Of a stretch of DNA of 18,042 nucleotides, positions 7,929 to 16,919 are shown in pieces. The notes beneath the pieces are model-generated. The model searched no databases and was not told the origin of the DNA. It was given only the letters and a program-made list of their open reading frames with translations. The stretch comes from Hondaea fermentalgiana. Its lineage: Eukaryota; Sar; Bigyra; Thraustochytrida; Thraustochytriidae. The stretch is taken from positions 2,100-20,141 of the forward strand of contig NPFB01000189.1 in the NCBI GenBank assembly GCA_014084085.1. Reading direction: 5' to 3'. The position numbers and the translations under genes were made by a program. The stretch's first letter is position 1. Each line of letters opens with the position of its first letter.

Positions 7929-9260
7929 ATGGCGCCCGGGCGCCGGGATGCCGAGGATGGAGATGGGGGTGGTACCTCCGTCGGCGCCCGGACCAGGTCT
8001 GCCATGCCGGGCCGCGACGCCGCGCGGCGGGAGCTCGCGGAGGACCGCGGCAGGGACCGCGATGCCGACGCAGACGCAGGCGCAGACGCGGCGACCGCGA
8101 CCTCGGCGCGCAGCACCGAGAGCGTGTCGCTGACGGCAGAAACGTGCGACGGGGCGTTTGAACCGGAGAGGGCGCAATTCGGAATTCCCGAGGAGAGCCT
8201 GCACCTCTGCAGCGTGCGCCTGCTGGAGCTGGATGGAACGCTGCGCAAAGACGTCTTCTCGTGCCGATGCCCCGACCAACTGGCGTGTCTGGAACAAAGG
8301 GTTATTCACGCCGACGATTCTTCAAGTGGGCACAGCGCCAATGGGACGAATTCCGGTCGTCACATTGTTGAGCACGGCGCCTGCGTGTCAGCCTCGACGA
8401 GCTACTGCGGCGCGCAAATGTGGCCCAAACTGGAGTTTTGGCAGCATTTCAGGCTCGGCGACACCGTTCTGGGCCCCATTCTCGCCACGAACCAAGCCCC
8501 ATTGTGCCACTTGAGCTTTCGTCCCACACATGAGAATATCTATGACCCCGGAATTCACAACATCTTCTCCTGCAGCTGCCCGGGTCACTTTACCTGCCAG
8601 CGAGAGACCTTTGCATTGACGCTCGACCTCTCGTCCACGTTGAAAGACGAGAAAATTCAAGACTACTACGTCTCTGTCGGGCATTGTTCGGCGCCCAGCC
8701 ACGTGATCGAGAGCTCACTCATGCTTTTTCTCCCATTCGCTTTTGCAGGCGCCATTGCTTTGCTGGGATTCATTATCAAGGCTCTTTGGAATGGCACAGA
8801 TTTGAGCAATTTCGACATGCCCTCCTTTCTGGGCCGCCTTCCTGGTTTCCAGCGCGTGTCCCGCACCGACCCGGATCAGGGCGTCGAGCTCCTCAGCGAA
8901 GCCTGTCGGGGCGCGGACGCAGCCCGGTCTTCGCGTGGTCAATTCGAACGCACCTCGATCGACGGCGAGCGCGGCGCCACCTCTCACGCCGACGTTCGTG
9001 TTGGCCTCCTCGAGAGCGACAGCCGGCGTGGCCGCAACGAGAGACGGCGTGGCGACAAGCCCACCCGGGGCCGCGGCGGTCGCGATGGCGAGGACGACGA
9101 CGGCTACGACTCTACGGGAAGCTTCGATTTTTACGATGATCTTGACGACGGATCGTTTGAGGACGGCTACGCCCCGCGTCGGAGTCGGCGGCGCGACCGA
9201 CTTTCCCAGAACAAGCAGCCCGAGCTCGAGGTCCCGCTCACCGTGCGATACGACGAGTAG
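7929..9260 (+). CDS. Single-pass membrane protein with duplicated cysteine module
   Basis: I do not recognise the family. The frame opens upstream at a TTG; the first ATG is at 7929, giving 443 residues to TAG. Residues 1-70 are Arg/Asp/Ala-rich and look disordered, with no signal peptide. Two similar Cys modules follow: Cys94, 112, 114, 120, 152, 160 and Cys193, 215, 217, 223, 253. Each is centred on FSCxCPx5C (DVFSCRCPDQLAC and NIFSCSCPGHFTC). A hydrophobic segment at about 264-283 (LMLFLPFAFAGAIALLGFII) is the only membrane helix. The 160-residue tail is charged, with an RGR/GGR patch and an acidic Asp/Tyr/Phe run (about 365-410). Conserved Cys suggests disulfides or metal binding, so an N-out topology with a cytosolic tail is my guess. 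It diverges from the amine oxidase gene and converges with the DUF4336-like gene 340 bp away. The codon usage fits a real gene. The start is uncertain because an upstream exon is possible. Confidence 0.75.
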   Translation: MAPGRRDAEDGDGGGTSVGARTRSAMPGRDAARRELAEDRGRDRDADADAGADAATATSARSTESVSLTAETCDGAFEPERAQFGIPEESLHLCSVRLLELDGTLRKDVFSCRCPDQLACLEQRVIHADDSSSGHSANGTNSGRHIVEHGACVSASTSYCGAQMWPKLEFWQHFRLGDTVLGPILATNQAPLCHLSFRPTHENIYDPGIHNIFSCSCPGHFTCQRETFALTLDLSSTLKDEKIQDYYVSVGHCSAPSHVIESSLMLFLPFAFAGAIALLGFIIKALWNGTDLSNFDMPSFLGRLPGFQRVSRTDPDQGVELLSEACRGADAARSSRGQFERTSIDGERGATSHADVRVGLLESDSRRGRNERRRGDKPTRGRGGRDGEDDDGYDSTGSFDFYDDLDDGSFEDGYAPRRSRRRDRLSQNKQPELEVPLTVRYDE

Positions 9261-9599
9261 ACAGTTGCGCCAGTGACGGGGCCGCTTCACTGCCTTCTTC
9301 TTCCTCCTTTACTTTATATTCCAAATGGAGAATGCCAACGGCAACGTCCATTGCGACGTCTGTCTGCTCTGCCTCGTAGCGAGCATGTACACATCAACCC
9401 ATCACCACATCAATTATATATCATTTATTGGAATACTTTTATTTTTCGTGTCTCCGTGTGCTTTCGTTTGCATTGTTTGATCATGGACATCGCTTTCATT
9501 AACAATGCAAGGCCCGTCCTGTTGCGAGCCCTCATATTTGTGAGAAGACGGATCATGTCTCGGGGTGTGTAAGAAGCCATTTTCGTGGCTTGCCATCCT
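9261..9599. other. Convergent intergenic region (two 3' UTRs)
   Basis: This short spacer between two converging stop codons is AT-richer than its surroundings. It contains two AATAAA hexamers on the minus strand (listed separately) and a small hairpin, AAGCCA/TGGCTT, at about 9573-9591 just past the minus-strand stop. No gene is evident. Confidence 0.6.
9424..9443 (-). promoter_or_regulatory. Possible poly(A) signals of the DUF4336-like gene
   Basis: Read on the minus strand, two AATAAA hexamers occur at 9438-9443 and 9424-9429, about 160-175 nt past the stop codon. This spacing suits polyadenylation signals. The other genes here show no AATAAA, so the hexamer may not be used and could reflect local AT richness. 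Confidence 0.3.
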
Positions 9600-10493
9600 T
9601 TAGGCGTCCACGACCGTGGTCATGGACTGCATGGCCTTGGCCAGCTGCGCTGGAATTTCATCTGCGGTGACAACATCACCATGTGCAACCACAATGGCCT
9701 CGAGGCGTACGGACTCATTCTTGACGAAGTTCGCCTCGATCCAGCGCCGCAAATGAGCCAAGTCCGGACACATGATGCGGCCAATCGCAGTCATGCCAAG
9801 GTGACCCGTCGCAGAGCCAACGAGACTGCTGACGAAATCTGCCTTCTCTTCTTTGATGTTCCAGAGCAGGTCGTTAAAGACAGCTACTTGACGACCAGCG
9901 GCACTTTTTTCCACGGGAAACAAGTACACCAGCTCGTCAAAATCGATTTGCGCGTCGGGTTCCAGTGCTTGGAAACCGAACTTTGAAGCAGCCTCTTCTG
10001 CCGTGACGGTAAAGTTGGTTTTGCAGGAGGTCACCTTTTTGGCCATGTTCGCCGGACACACAAAGCTTGCTTCCGGGTATGCCTCACGATATGCATGTTC
10101 ATCGAGGCGGTGGTGCATATTGGGGACGATGACACAGGCCACGGTGCCGAGGTCTTCGAGTGCAGCGCGCGTTTCCTTGTCCAAGCAAATAGGCGAATGG
10201 ATGACGAGGTCGGATGAGTCGGGGACCCGCCACACGGTCATGTTGCGATTGAACCCCGGGCCTGGCTGCGGCAGCGTGCCCGAGACCGTCCAGACATTGC
10301 GTGCCAGGCTCTGCAGCTTTCCATGCGGCAAAGCCTCGTACTTGCGCGAGGTATCGAGCTCGGGATCGCCCTCCTTTAGCATAGTCGCTTGCAGGAGCTT
10401 GCGTTTAACGCTGCGCGGCGCAAAGTATACTGTCGTCACTGTGCCGAGCACCAAGCTGGCGCTCAGGCCAACGACACGGAGCGCAAGCTCCAT
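9600..10493 (-). CDS. DUF4336-like (metallo-beta-lactamase-fold-like) protein with N-terminal membrane anchor
   Basis: The protein has 297 residues from an ATG in good context (GGAAAATGG). The frame is open further upstream only to a TTG. Residues 5-24 are hydrophobic and followed by Arg/Lys, suggesting a membrane anchor or uncleaved signal. The soluble part carries features I associate with DUF4336: NVWTVSGTL (66-74), LVIHSPICLDKETRAAL (96-112), VIVPNMHHRLDEH (121-133), VFNDLLWNI (205-213) and VVAHGD (268-273). These sit where the beta-lactamase fold would place its strands and His/Asp residues, but the canonical HxHxDH metal motif is not intact. The biochemical role is unknown. Six Cys are scattered. 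It diverges from the ELMO gene over 1.08 kb. The family call is from memory of motifs and is moderately sure. Confidence 0.7.
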   Translation of the reverse strand: MELALRVVGLSASLVLGTVTTVYFAPRSVKRKLLQATMLKEGDPELDTSRKYEALPHGKLQSLARNVWTVSGTLPQPGPGFNRNMTVWRVPDSSDLVIHSPICLDKETRAALEDLGTVACVIVPNMHHRLDEHAYREAYPEASFVCPANMAKKVTSCKTNFTVTAEEAASKFGFQALEPDAQIDFDELVYLFPVEKSAAGRQVAVFNDLLWNIKEEKADFVSSLVGSATGHLGMTAIGRIMCPDLAHLRRWIEANFVKNESVRLEAIVVAHGDVVTADEIPAQLAKAMQSMTTVVDA

Positions 10494-11468
10494 TTTCCAC
10501 GTTTGCTTCGTGCTTCTTTGCGCGTTGCTGGTGCTAGTGCTGCTTCTGCTGGTTCCGTGGACGCTTGGTCCTCGAGGCTCGCTGGCTGTCGCTGCCAAGC
10601 AGGGTTCTCCCTGCTGCTGATCTCTGTCTTTAGTAGCAGACCTGGGCCACCGCGCAACGAGCTTCTGCGCGGTCTCGCTTGCTCAACCGGTCCCTCACCC
10701 GCTCGCAGACGTCCCGCGCGCTGACTGCTCTCGTTCAAGGTCTGCGTGCAGCAGAAAAAGTATCCTTTTTTGCCGCCTCGAGGCGGAAGCGTCCGGGCCA
10801 TCTTCAAGGCACGCCTTTCGCCTTTCACTCCTCTCCTCCAAAGACAGAGTCACGGTGCACGGAGGCTCACGCACGCGTCGTGCTGTATACACATCCCGAG
10901 TGCTCGATCTCGCCCTTCTTACACGCTGCTCTTGCATTTTGTTGGTCTTGGCCATCGGTCTTGCGCGAAGACAAGTACGAGACCATCCAAACTTGCAACC
11001 AAGAGACAAGATGTGAGTTGCAGAGAATTCCTGCTCAAGCTTTGCTCCGCATGAAAGGGAAAGAACAGAAAGGAGAAGGAAAAAGCCTCCTCGCAGGGTC
11101 GATCGAGAAAGCACCCCGCCGCAAGTCTCTAGCTAGCTAGGGCCTCGAGGCGGGCGCCGTATACGCATCGAAGAACGCGGCGCAGAGTCGTTGCGCTCCT
11201 GCACTCCAAGGCTTGCTTGCCAGGCCCCTCCCTCTTCTGACGGTTGCCGCCGTTTCCCTGCTCCTTTCATTTGTTTACACTGTGTAATAAGGGTTCACAT
11301 GATGTACGCGCTTGGTGCACCCCGTCTGGCGCGTACCGGACCCGGAGCGGCGCCGCGCAAAGGATCGCGAACCAGCCGGGTCCGGTAGGCGCTTCAGCGG
11401 CTCCAGTCTCCCCGGGGCAAGGAGGAGAAAGAGGAGAGGAGGAGGAGGAGGAGGAGGAGGAGGAGGAA
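10494..11468. other. Divergent intergenic/promoter region
   Basis: This is the spacer between the DUF4336-like gene and the ELMO gene. Frames open here start at TTG and give low-complexity products. It holds an AGCTAGCT palindrome at 11131-11138 and ends in a (GGA)10 tract. I see no gene, RNA or core-promoter motif I would trust. Confidence 0.5.
11438..11467. repeat. GGA trinucleotide tract (x10)
   Basis: Ten perfect GGA units end immediately before an ATG at 11469. They lie about 100 bp upstream of the start chosen for the ELMO gene and would encode poly-Glu in one frame. Such a tract may vary in length between strains. Confidence 0.9.
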
Positions 11469-11569
11469 ATGGACGAGGAGCAGGACGCGCAGGCTGAGAT
11501 CTTGCAGAACATCTTCGCGAGGCGCACGCACAAAGGCGCGCGGCGCGAGCGGCGGTGCGGGCGAGGTGG

Positions 11570-12733
11570 ATGCGAGACGAGATGGAGCGAGAGGCGCTGC
11601 TCAGGGACCGGCGCGGGTCGCAGGAGGACGCGTACGCGCCGTACGGGGATGATATCGACGAGGAGGAGGAGGAAGACCTCTACTACGGGACCGGCGTGAC
11701 GAGCGCGGCCGCGAGCCCGAGTGTGGATGACGTGCGCGAGCGCAGCCTGCAGCGCGCGTGGAGGCGGCAGCAAAAGGCCAAGGGCTACGAGAACAAACAG
11801 CAGACCGACGGCGTGTGCCAACCGTGCATGGAGCGGGTCTGCCCGTTGCGCTATCTGCTCGATGTGCCGGAGCCCACGTGGCGGATGGTGATCGGCGCGG
11901 GCGAGAGCGATCTGGAGAAAAAGACGCTCGCGCCCATCGCCCTCGCGAGCCTCCAGTCCTTTGACGGCACGCGTCGCGACGATATGGCCCTCTTGCAAGA
12001 ACTCTGGAAGCTGACGGTTCCGAGTTCCTCGCCCATCTCTTTTAAGCGCAAGTCCGAGGGCTGGAAGGAGATTGGGTTCCAGAGCGAGGACCCGATTTCT
12101 GACCTCCGCGGCTGCGGCATGCTTGGTCTTCGCGTGGCCGTTGCTGTTGCGCGCGACGCGCCCGAAGTCGTCAAGGGCATCCAAGACGCTCATCTTCTTT
12201 TCGGCGCCATTTGCATCAACATGACCGCTGTCGTGCTTTACCACCTGCGCATTTTGCACATTACTGCATTTGACAGCGAAAAGCGCGCGCTCATGGATCC
12301 CTCTTCCTTTCCTGTTGCCGGCATCGATCTTTCGCAGCAGGAATTGCAAATCAACCGCGCCGTCCAATTCGATGCTATGAAGGGTTTTATCGGGATCATT
12401 GATAGCTCGCGCGGTCAGCAGAGTGTGAGCAGTCGGAGCAGCCGAAGTAGCCGAAGCAGCGTCGCCACCACGGGCCCTGCTATCGACGAATCGGGCATTC
12501 GCACCTTTACGAGTGTCTGCACGGCGGGCATGACACTTGTGCTGCGCACCTGGCGTGAGCTTTTGGTGGTCAACCCGAATGCCACTATGCTCAACTTTGG
12601 CACCGCTTTGTACTCTGCACGCGTCAACCTCGTGCATATGCTGGCCTGCAAGCCTCGCTCCCTCAAGATTCTTCAGGCTTGGGCCACGGACGCCCGCTCG
12701 CTCCTCATCGAGCCTTCTCGCGGCATTCCCTGA
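11570..12733 (+). CDS. ELMO domain-containing protein (possible Arf/Arl-family GAP)
   Basis: The protein has 387 residues from ATG 11570; the same frame opens at a GTG at 11555. Residues 1-75 are highly charged, with a poly-Glu patch (EEEEED) near 31-36. The ELMO/CED-12 domain covers roughly 110-375. Its hallmark is WKEIGFQSEDPISDLRGCG (165-183), which matches the family pattern WxxIGFQxxDPxxDxRGxG. Arg180 corresponds to the Arg essential for Arl2 GAP activity in human ELMOD proteins. The following GLRVAVAVARDAPEVV and HLLFGAICINMTAVVLYHL helices fit. A Ser/Arg repeat insert (SSRSSRSSRSS, about 287-297) interrupts the domain. Small ELMOD-type proteins, without the PH domain of ELMO1, act as GTPase activators for Arf/Arl GTPases; I infer that role here. 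An ATG at 11469 in another frame starts a plausible N-terminus, so the 5' end may be frame-shifted or spliced (see findings). Confidence 0.85.
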   Translation: MRDEMEREALLRDRRGSQEDAYAPYGDDIDEEEEEDLYYGTGVTSAAASPSVDDVRERSLQRAWRRQQKAKGYENKQQTDGVCQPCMERVCPLRYLLDVPEPTWRMVIGAGESDLEKKTLAPIALASLQSFDGTRRDDMALLQELWKLTVPSSSPISFKRKSEGWKEIGFQSEDPISDLRGCGMLGLRVAVAVARDAPEVVKGIQDAHLLFGAICINMTAVVLYHLRILHITAFDSEKRALMDPSSFPVAGIDLSQQELQINRAVQFDAMKGFIGIIDSSRGQQSVSSRSSRSSRSSVATTGPAIDESGIRTFTSVCTAGMTLVLRTWRELLVVNPNATMLNFGTALYSARVNLVHMLACKPRSLKILQAWATDARSLLIEPSRGIP

Positions 12734-13035
12734 CTCTCACCTTACCATACTTTATCTTCACTTTACTTTTGCTCCACTCCACGCCTAGGCCTACTTTACT
12801 TTTTCTTTAAACCCATCAACGTTCTTCCTGTTCCCCTCGCCTACGAGCTACGTTCTCGCTCACACTCTCGTAGGATTGATCCTGCCAAGGTGCTCGCTCG
12901 AAAAGCTTGTCATCGTTGTCTGCGACGCAGACGGAATCGCGGACTTCCAAGGCCAAAGGACCTGCAAGGCCGGCCATCCAGGGCGATCCTTTTTGCAGAC
13001 TTGGAAGTCTCTAGTCTCTATGAGGCAAAAGTCAA

Positions 13036-13068
13036 GCCAAGCCAAAGCCAAGCCAAAGCCAAGCCAAA
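13036..13068. repeat. 11-bp tandem repeat GCCAAGCCAAA (x3)
   Basis: Three perfect copies of GCCAAGCCAAA in tandem. It is a minisatellite-like tract in the spacer upstream of ATP synthase alpha. Confidence 0.9.
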
Positions 13069-13147
13069 CAGAGCCGTCATCATCTCCGCATCGTTGTCTT
13101 CTCGGGTGTCGCCTTCCCTCCTCTTACATCGAGGCAGCTAGCTACTT

Positions 13148-13165
13148 CTGCTGCTGCTGCTGCTG
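13148..13165. repeat. CTG trinucleotide tract (x6)
   Basis: Six perfect CTG units in non-coding DNA, followed about 20 bp later by imperfect AGCAGC units of the opposite orientation. Confidence 0.8.
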
Positions 13166-13690
13166 GGTCTTAGTAGAAACGTAGCAGCAGCCTAGCAGCA
13201 GTACCGCGTCTAGGCCTCTCTTAGGCCCCACTTATGCCGCGCACTGCTGCCTTGCTGCACGCCAAGAATCACCTAGCCGATATCTAAGCCCTCTTACGCG
13301 TCCAAGTCGTGGCAACCGCGAGCCATAACACCTTCTAGCTATTCACTACGGCCAACTCTCGCTGCGCGCACGACCGCCGCGAGGTTTTCCCTGCATACCC
13401 CCACTCTTCCTCCTACGAGCCAACTCCACTCAGCTGCCCCCCTGCGCGCGGCGCTGCGCTCCGACTGCCTCCACTGACGGACGTTTCCAGCTGCATCCCC
13501 CACGCCCCGACTCGGCAGGACCCAGTGGTCCTCCCGGCAGAACCCGCTGCTGCCCAGTGGTGCAGGAGGAGAAAATTGAGCCAGAGGCACCGAGGGGGCG
13601 CGGGCGCCAGGGGAGGGGCGCTGCCGCTCTTTGGCTGTCGCGGCAGCCGTAGACTTCGATCTCTCGATCCTTTCGCTATCGCTCGCACAG

Positions 13691-14130
13691 GTACGTCGCG
13701 CGCGCTCGCGCAGCGCCCCCCGCCGGCGCGCCTCGCCGCACGGAGCGCCTCTCCACGCGCCCCCGCCCTCCTCTCCCGCCCCGCGCGCCGTCGTCGGCCC
13801 CGCGCCGCGGTCGCAGCGGAGATGAGATGGAGTGGATGGAGCAAGCACCTCGCGCGCCGACGACCACCACGAGCTTGACCTGCTCGACGGTGGCCGCGCC
13901 GCCGCCGACGACGCCGACGACGCGCCGCAGAGATGCGGACACGCAGACGTGGACGGGAGGAGGCTCGCAATATGCCTTCCCGCGCATTGTCTGTGGTCGT
14001 GGTCGGGCGCAATGGCTAGCCGCGAAAAGGTGCGGCTGTCAGGCTGGCATGGCAGACATAAGGGGCGCAAGGGCCCGAGAAGAAGGACGAAGACTGACCT
14101 TTTAACGCTCGAACGAACAATGACAGGCAG
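13691..14130 (+). other. Predicted 5'-UTR intron of ATP synthase alpha gene
   Basis: GCACAG|GTACGT at 13690/13691 is a strong donor. GACAGGCAG at 14122-14130 is a fitting acceptor, with CTGACC/TTTAAC about 25-35 nt before it as possible branch-point sequence. Removing these 440 bp leaves a 31-nt leader exon before the ATG. RPS15A at the other end of the window has a near-identical arrangement. Alternative acceptors at 14126 or just before the ATG cannot be excluded. This is inferred from sequence signals only. Confidence 0.5.
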
Positions 14131-14161
14131 GAGTTTGCGCCGTAAAAACCTTTGAGGCAAG

Positions 14162-15832
14162 ATGAGCTTCACCCGCCGTGGTCTCATGGCCGCCTCGCGG
14201 CTCGGCCTTCGCCAGTCGCGCGTGGCCGTCGCCAAGAGCGGCGTCCAGCAGGCGACCCGCGTCCAGGCCGCCATGAACGGCGTCCGCGCCTTCTCCATGG
14301 GTGCTGCTGAGCTCAGCAACATCCTCGAGGACCGCATCGCCAACTACAACAAGGAGAACTCTGGTGTCTCCGTCGATGAGGTCGGCCACGTCATCTCGAT
14401 TGGTGACGGTATCGCCCGTGTCTTCGGCCTCAACAAGGTCCAGGCCGGTGAGATGGTTGAGTTCGTCAACGCCGGTATCAAGGGTATGGCTCTGAACCTG
14501 GAGAACGACAACGTTGGTGTCGTGATTTTCGGTAACGATCGTCTGATCCTTGAAGGTGATGTGGTCAAGCGTACGGGTTCCATCGTCGATGTGCCCGTCG
14601 GCCGCGGCCTCCTCGGCCGCACCGTCGATGCCCTCGGTGAGCCCATTGACGGCAAGGGCTCCATCGATGCCGACCGCCGCGACCGTGTCGAGGTCAAGGC
14701 CCCCGGTATTCTTGCCCGCAAGTCCGTGCACGAGCCCATGCAGACCGGCCTCAAGGCCGTCGACTCGCTCATCCCCATTGGCCGTGGCCAGCGTGAGCTT
14801 GTGATTGGTGATCGCCAGACCGGCAAGACCGCCATTGCTGTTGACACCGTCATCAACCAGAAGGACCTCAACTCTGGTGACGACGAGTCCAAGAAGCTCT
14901 ACTGCGTGTACGTCGCCGTCGGCCAGAAGCGCTCCACTGTCGCCCAGATCGCCGCCAAGTTCGCCGAGTACGGCGCCGATGCCTACAGCATTGTCGTGGC
15001 CGCCACCGCCTCGGACTCTGCTCCCCTCCAGTACCTTGCCCCCTACGCCGGTGCCACCATTGGTGAGTACTTCCGTGACTCTGGCACCCACGCCGTCATC
15101 TTCTACGATGATCTTACCAAGCAGGCCGTCGCCTACCGTCAGATGTCGCTCCTCCTCCGCCGCCCCCCTGGCCGCGAGGCTTACCCCGGTGATGTCTTCT
15201 ACCTTCACTCGCGTCTCCTCGAGCGCGCCGCCAAGGTCTCTGATGACCTCGGCGCCGGCTCGCTCACCGCCCTCCCCGTCATTGAGACCCAGGCCGGTGA
15301 TGTGTCCGCCTACATTCCCACCAACGTGATTTCCATTACCGACGGTCAGATCTTCCTCGAGGCTGACCTCTTCCATCAGGGTATCCGCCCCGCCGTGAAC
15401 GTCGGTCTCTCCGTGTCCCGCGTCGGCTCCGCCGCCCAGATCAAGGCCATGAAGCAGATCGCTGGTACCATCAAGCTCGAGCTTGCGCAGTACCGTGAGG
15501 TCGCTGCCTTCGCCCAGTTCGGTTCGGATCTCGATGCCGCCACCCAGCACCAGCTCAACCGCGGTGCCCGCCTCCAGGAGCTCCTCAAGCAGGGCCAGTA
15601 CCAGCCCATGGGCGTCCACGAGCAGGTTGTTGTTATCTTTGCCGGCGTGCGCGGCTTCCTTGACCCCATTGACCTCAAGAAGGTCGGTGAGTTCGAGGCT
15701 GGCTGGCTCAAGTACGTCAAGGACAACTACAGCGAGGTCCTCGAGGAGATCAAGACCAAGCAGCAGATCACCGACGACATCGAGTCCAAGCTCCAGAAGG
15801 CCGCTGAGGAGTTCTCCGCCACCTTCGCTTGA
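14162..15832 (+). CDS. ATP1: Mitochondrial F1F0 ATP synthase subunit alpha
   Basis: The 556-residue alpha subunit of the F1 catalytic head forms the alpha3beta3 hexamer that makes ATP in the mitochondrial matrix. Residues 1-45 are Arg/Ser/Ala-rich without acidic residues, a typical mitochondrial presequence, with likely cleavage near VRAFS (41-45). The beta-barrel domain begins at about 50. The P-loop GDRQTGKT is at 216-223. The family signature [10 protein letters not shown] is at 410-419, followed by Arg420, the equivalent of the alpha-subunit arginine finger. The alpha-specific QKRSTVAQ block is at 255-262, and the C-terminal helical domain runs to 556. Length and blocks are complete, with no break. 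Third codon positions are almost all C or G, with GGT and CGT favoured for Gly and Arg, as expected for very high expression. The gene is nuclear: it has a presequence, a GC-rich context and an apparent 5'-UTR intron. Confidence 0.98.
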   Translation: MSFTRRGLMAASRLGLRQSRVAVAKSGVQQATRVQAAMNGVRAFSMGAAELSNILEDRIANYNKENSGVSVDEVGHVISIGDGIARVFGLNKVQAGEMVEFVNAGIKGMALNLENDNVGVVIFGNDRLILEGDVVKRTGSIVDVPVGRGLLGRTVDALGEPIDGKGSIDADRRDRVEVKAPGILARKSVHEPMQTGLKAVDSLIPIGRGQRELVIGDRQTGKTAIAVDTVINQKDLNSGDDESKKLYCVYVAVGQKRSTVAQIAAKFAEYGADAYSIVVAATASDSAPLQYLAPYAGATIGEYFRDSGTHAVIFYDDLTKQAVAYRQMSLLLRRPPGREAYPGDVFYLHSRLLERAAKVSDDLGAGSLTALPVIETQAGDVSAYIPTNVISITDGQIFLEADLFHQGIRPAVNVGLSVSRVGSAAQIKAMKQIAGTIKLELAQYREVAAFAQFGSDLDAATQHQLNRGARLQELLKQGQYQPMGVHEQVVVIFAGVRGFLDPIDLKKVGEFEAGWLKYVKDNYSEVLEEIKTKQQITDDIESKLQKAAEEFSATFA

Positions 15833-16185
15833 TTTTTCTGCCTAAGCTAAACCGCTAAACAACATTCACCCCAGCCCTCTGCCGGGACGACTAAATGATT
15901 GATTTTCGCAGTGCAGTGCCGTGTCGTGCAATACCTTTTTCTTTTTTCCAAGTTCTTTTGTGTCTATCTACAGGATCAGGATGTGGCGTGCTGTATGTGG
16001 ATGGAGAAAGCGCGAGCATGTGTTCATGAATTATAATTCAGAAAGAAGAGTCGCTGCTTGAAAATGATCGTGCGGTGTGATTGTGCCCTGGATGCCGAAG
16101 GAGCATAGGTCCCTGTTGTTTTATTCCTTGCAAGCGATTGGATTCTATTTTCCGCGATGGAATGACGTTGGCCTTTTGGAAAACC

Positions 16186-16337
16186 TCAAGTGAAAGCGAT
16201 CATATGTGAAAGCGCGATCAAATGTGAAAGCGATCAAATGTGAAAGCGATCAAATTTAGAAGCCATCAAATGTGAAAAGCGATCAAATGTGAAAAGCGAT
16301 CAAATGTGAATGCGCTCAGATGTGAAAGCGATCAAAT
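16186..16337. repeat. Minisatellite with 16/17-bp unit, about nine copies
   Basis: The consensus unit is TCAAATGTGAAAGCGA, sometimes with an extra A (GAAAAGCGA). About nine head-to-tail copies run from TCAAGTGAAAGCGA to TCAGATGTGAAAGCGA. Inner copies are near-identical; outer ones diverge (TCATATG, TCAAATTTAGAAGCCA, GAATGCGC). Most unit junctions form GATC. It sits about 350 bp past the ATP synthase stop and has no coding potential. Confidence 0.92.
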
Positions 16338-16894
16338 TATGGCTCTGAGCAAAGGAAGGATGGATGACTTTGGCTCGTGCTTCCTGCTTTTTAAAAATGC
16401 AATGCCTTGGGATGCCGTCCTTGACCCTTCATTGATCACAAAGACGAAGTGGGTAGTCTCAGCGATCTTGCGCCGGGAGGAAAGATACGAAAAAGAGTAA
16501 GGAAAGCGGTCAAAGGATGGGCCTGTACAAAGAGAAGAGAAACGGATTGACCTGGCTCATTATCTTTTTCATTTCTTTTTCCCAATATGCAACTCCTTGC
16601 GGTGCATACGATGACACCATCACGAAGACAAGTTTTTAGTTTTAGTAGAACAAAAGAAGAATGTTATCTCGAGACCCAAGAGACAGCACCTCATTTTCAA
16701 CATGCATGTTCTACGGGAGCATCGAAAGTCGGCATTACTTTACGCCAAGTATGCAATGGCAACGTTGTGAGGAAATGAAAGAAGGCAGAAGAAAGAAACA
16801 GCAAAAACGACAAGAACAGACAGACGGTGAAAGTAAGCCTGCCAAGTCTGAGGCCAAAGGCGTAAAGAACAAAAGTAAAAGAAAGATGAAAGAA

Positions 16895-16919
16895 GGCAAG
16901 GCAAGGCAAGGCAAGGCAA
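16895..16919. repeat. GGCAA pentanucleotide tract (x5)
   Basis: Five perfect GGCAA units, followed by a diverged GACAAGG. It is the complement-related twin of the GCCAA-based repeat at 13036-13068 in overall composition. Confidence 0.85.

Larger units (their letters stand above)
12734..13690 (+). other. Intergenic region and presumed promoter plus leader exon of ATP synthase alpha
   Basis: The first 130 bp after the ELMO stop are pyrimidine-rich and probably its 3' UTR. A short inverted repeat (CCTACGAG at 12840-12847, CTCGTAGG at 12867-12874) and a longer-spaced one (GACTTCCAAG near 12942, CTTGGAAGTC near 13004) follow. Three 11-bp repeats, an AGCTAGCT palindrome (13136-13143) and a CTG tract come next. 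The last few hundred bases before the donor at 13690 should include the transcription start of the ATP synthase gene. No TATA box is obvious. Confidence 0.45.

Noticed and set aside
10679..11140. 153-codon plus-strand frame between the DUF4336-like and ELMO genes
   Set aside because: It starts at TTG, uses mixed codons and shows no motif; it lies in the expected divergent promoter region.
12840..12874. Short inverted repeat downstream of the ELMO gene considered as a terminator or ncRNA
   Set aside because: Eight-bp arms with a 19-nt loop are weak evidence, and hairpin terminators are not expected for nuclear protein genes.
13691..14130. Possible C/D-box snoRNA in the ATP synthase leader intron
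   Set aside because: Only loose GATGAG and CTGAC words were found, without a proper C box or terminal stem.
14102..15619. 505-codon open frame antisense to ATP synthase alpha
   Set aside because: It is a shadow of the strong C/G third-position bias of the sense gene: its Gly/Val/Asp/Leu-rich product mirrors the sense codons and has no independent motif.
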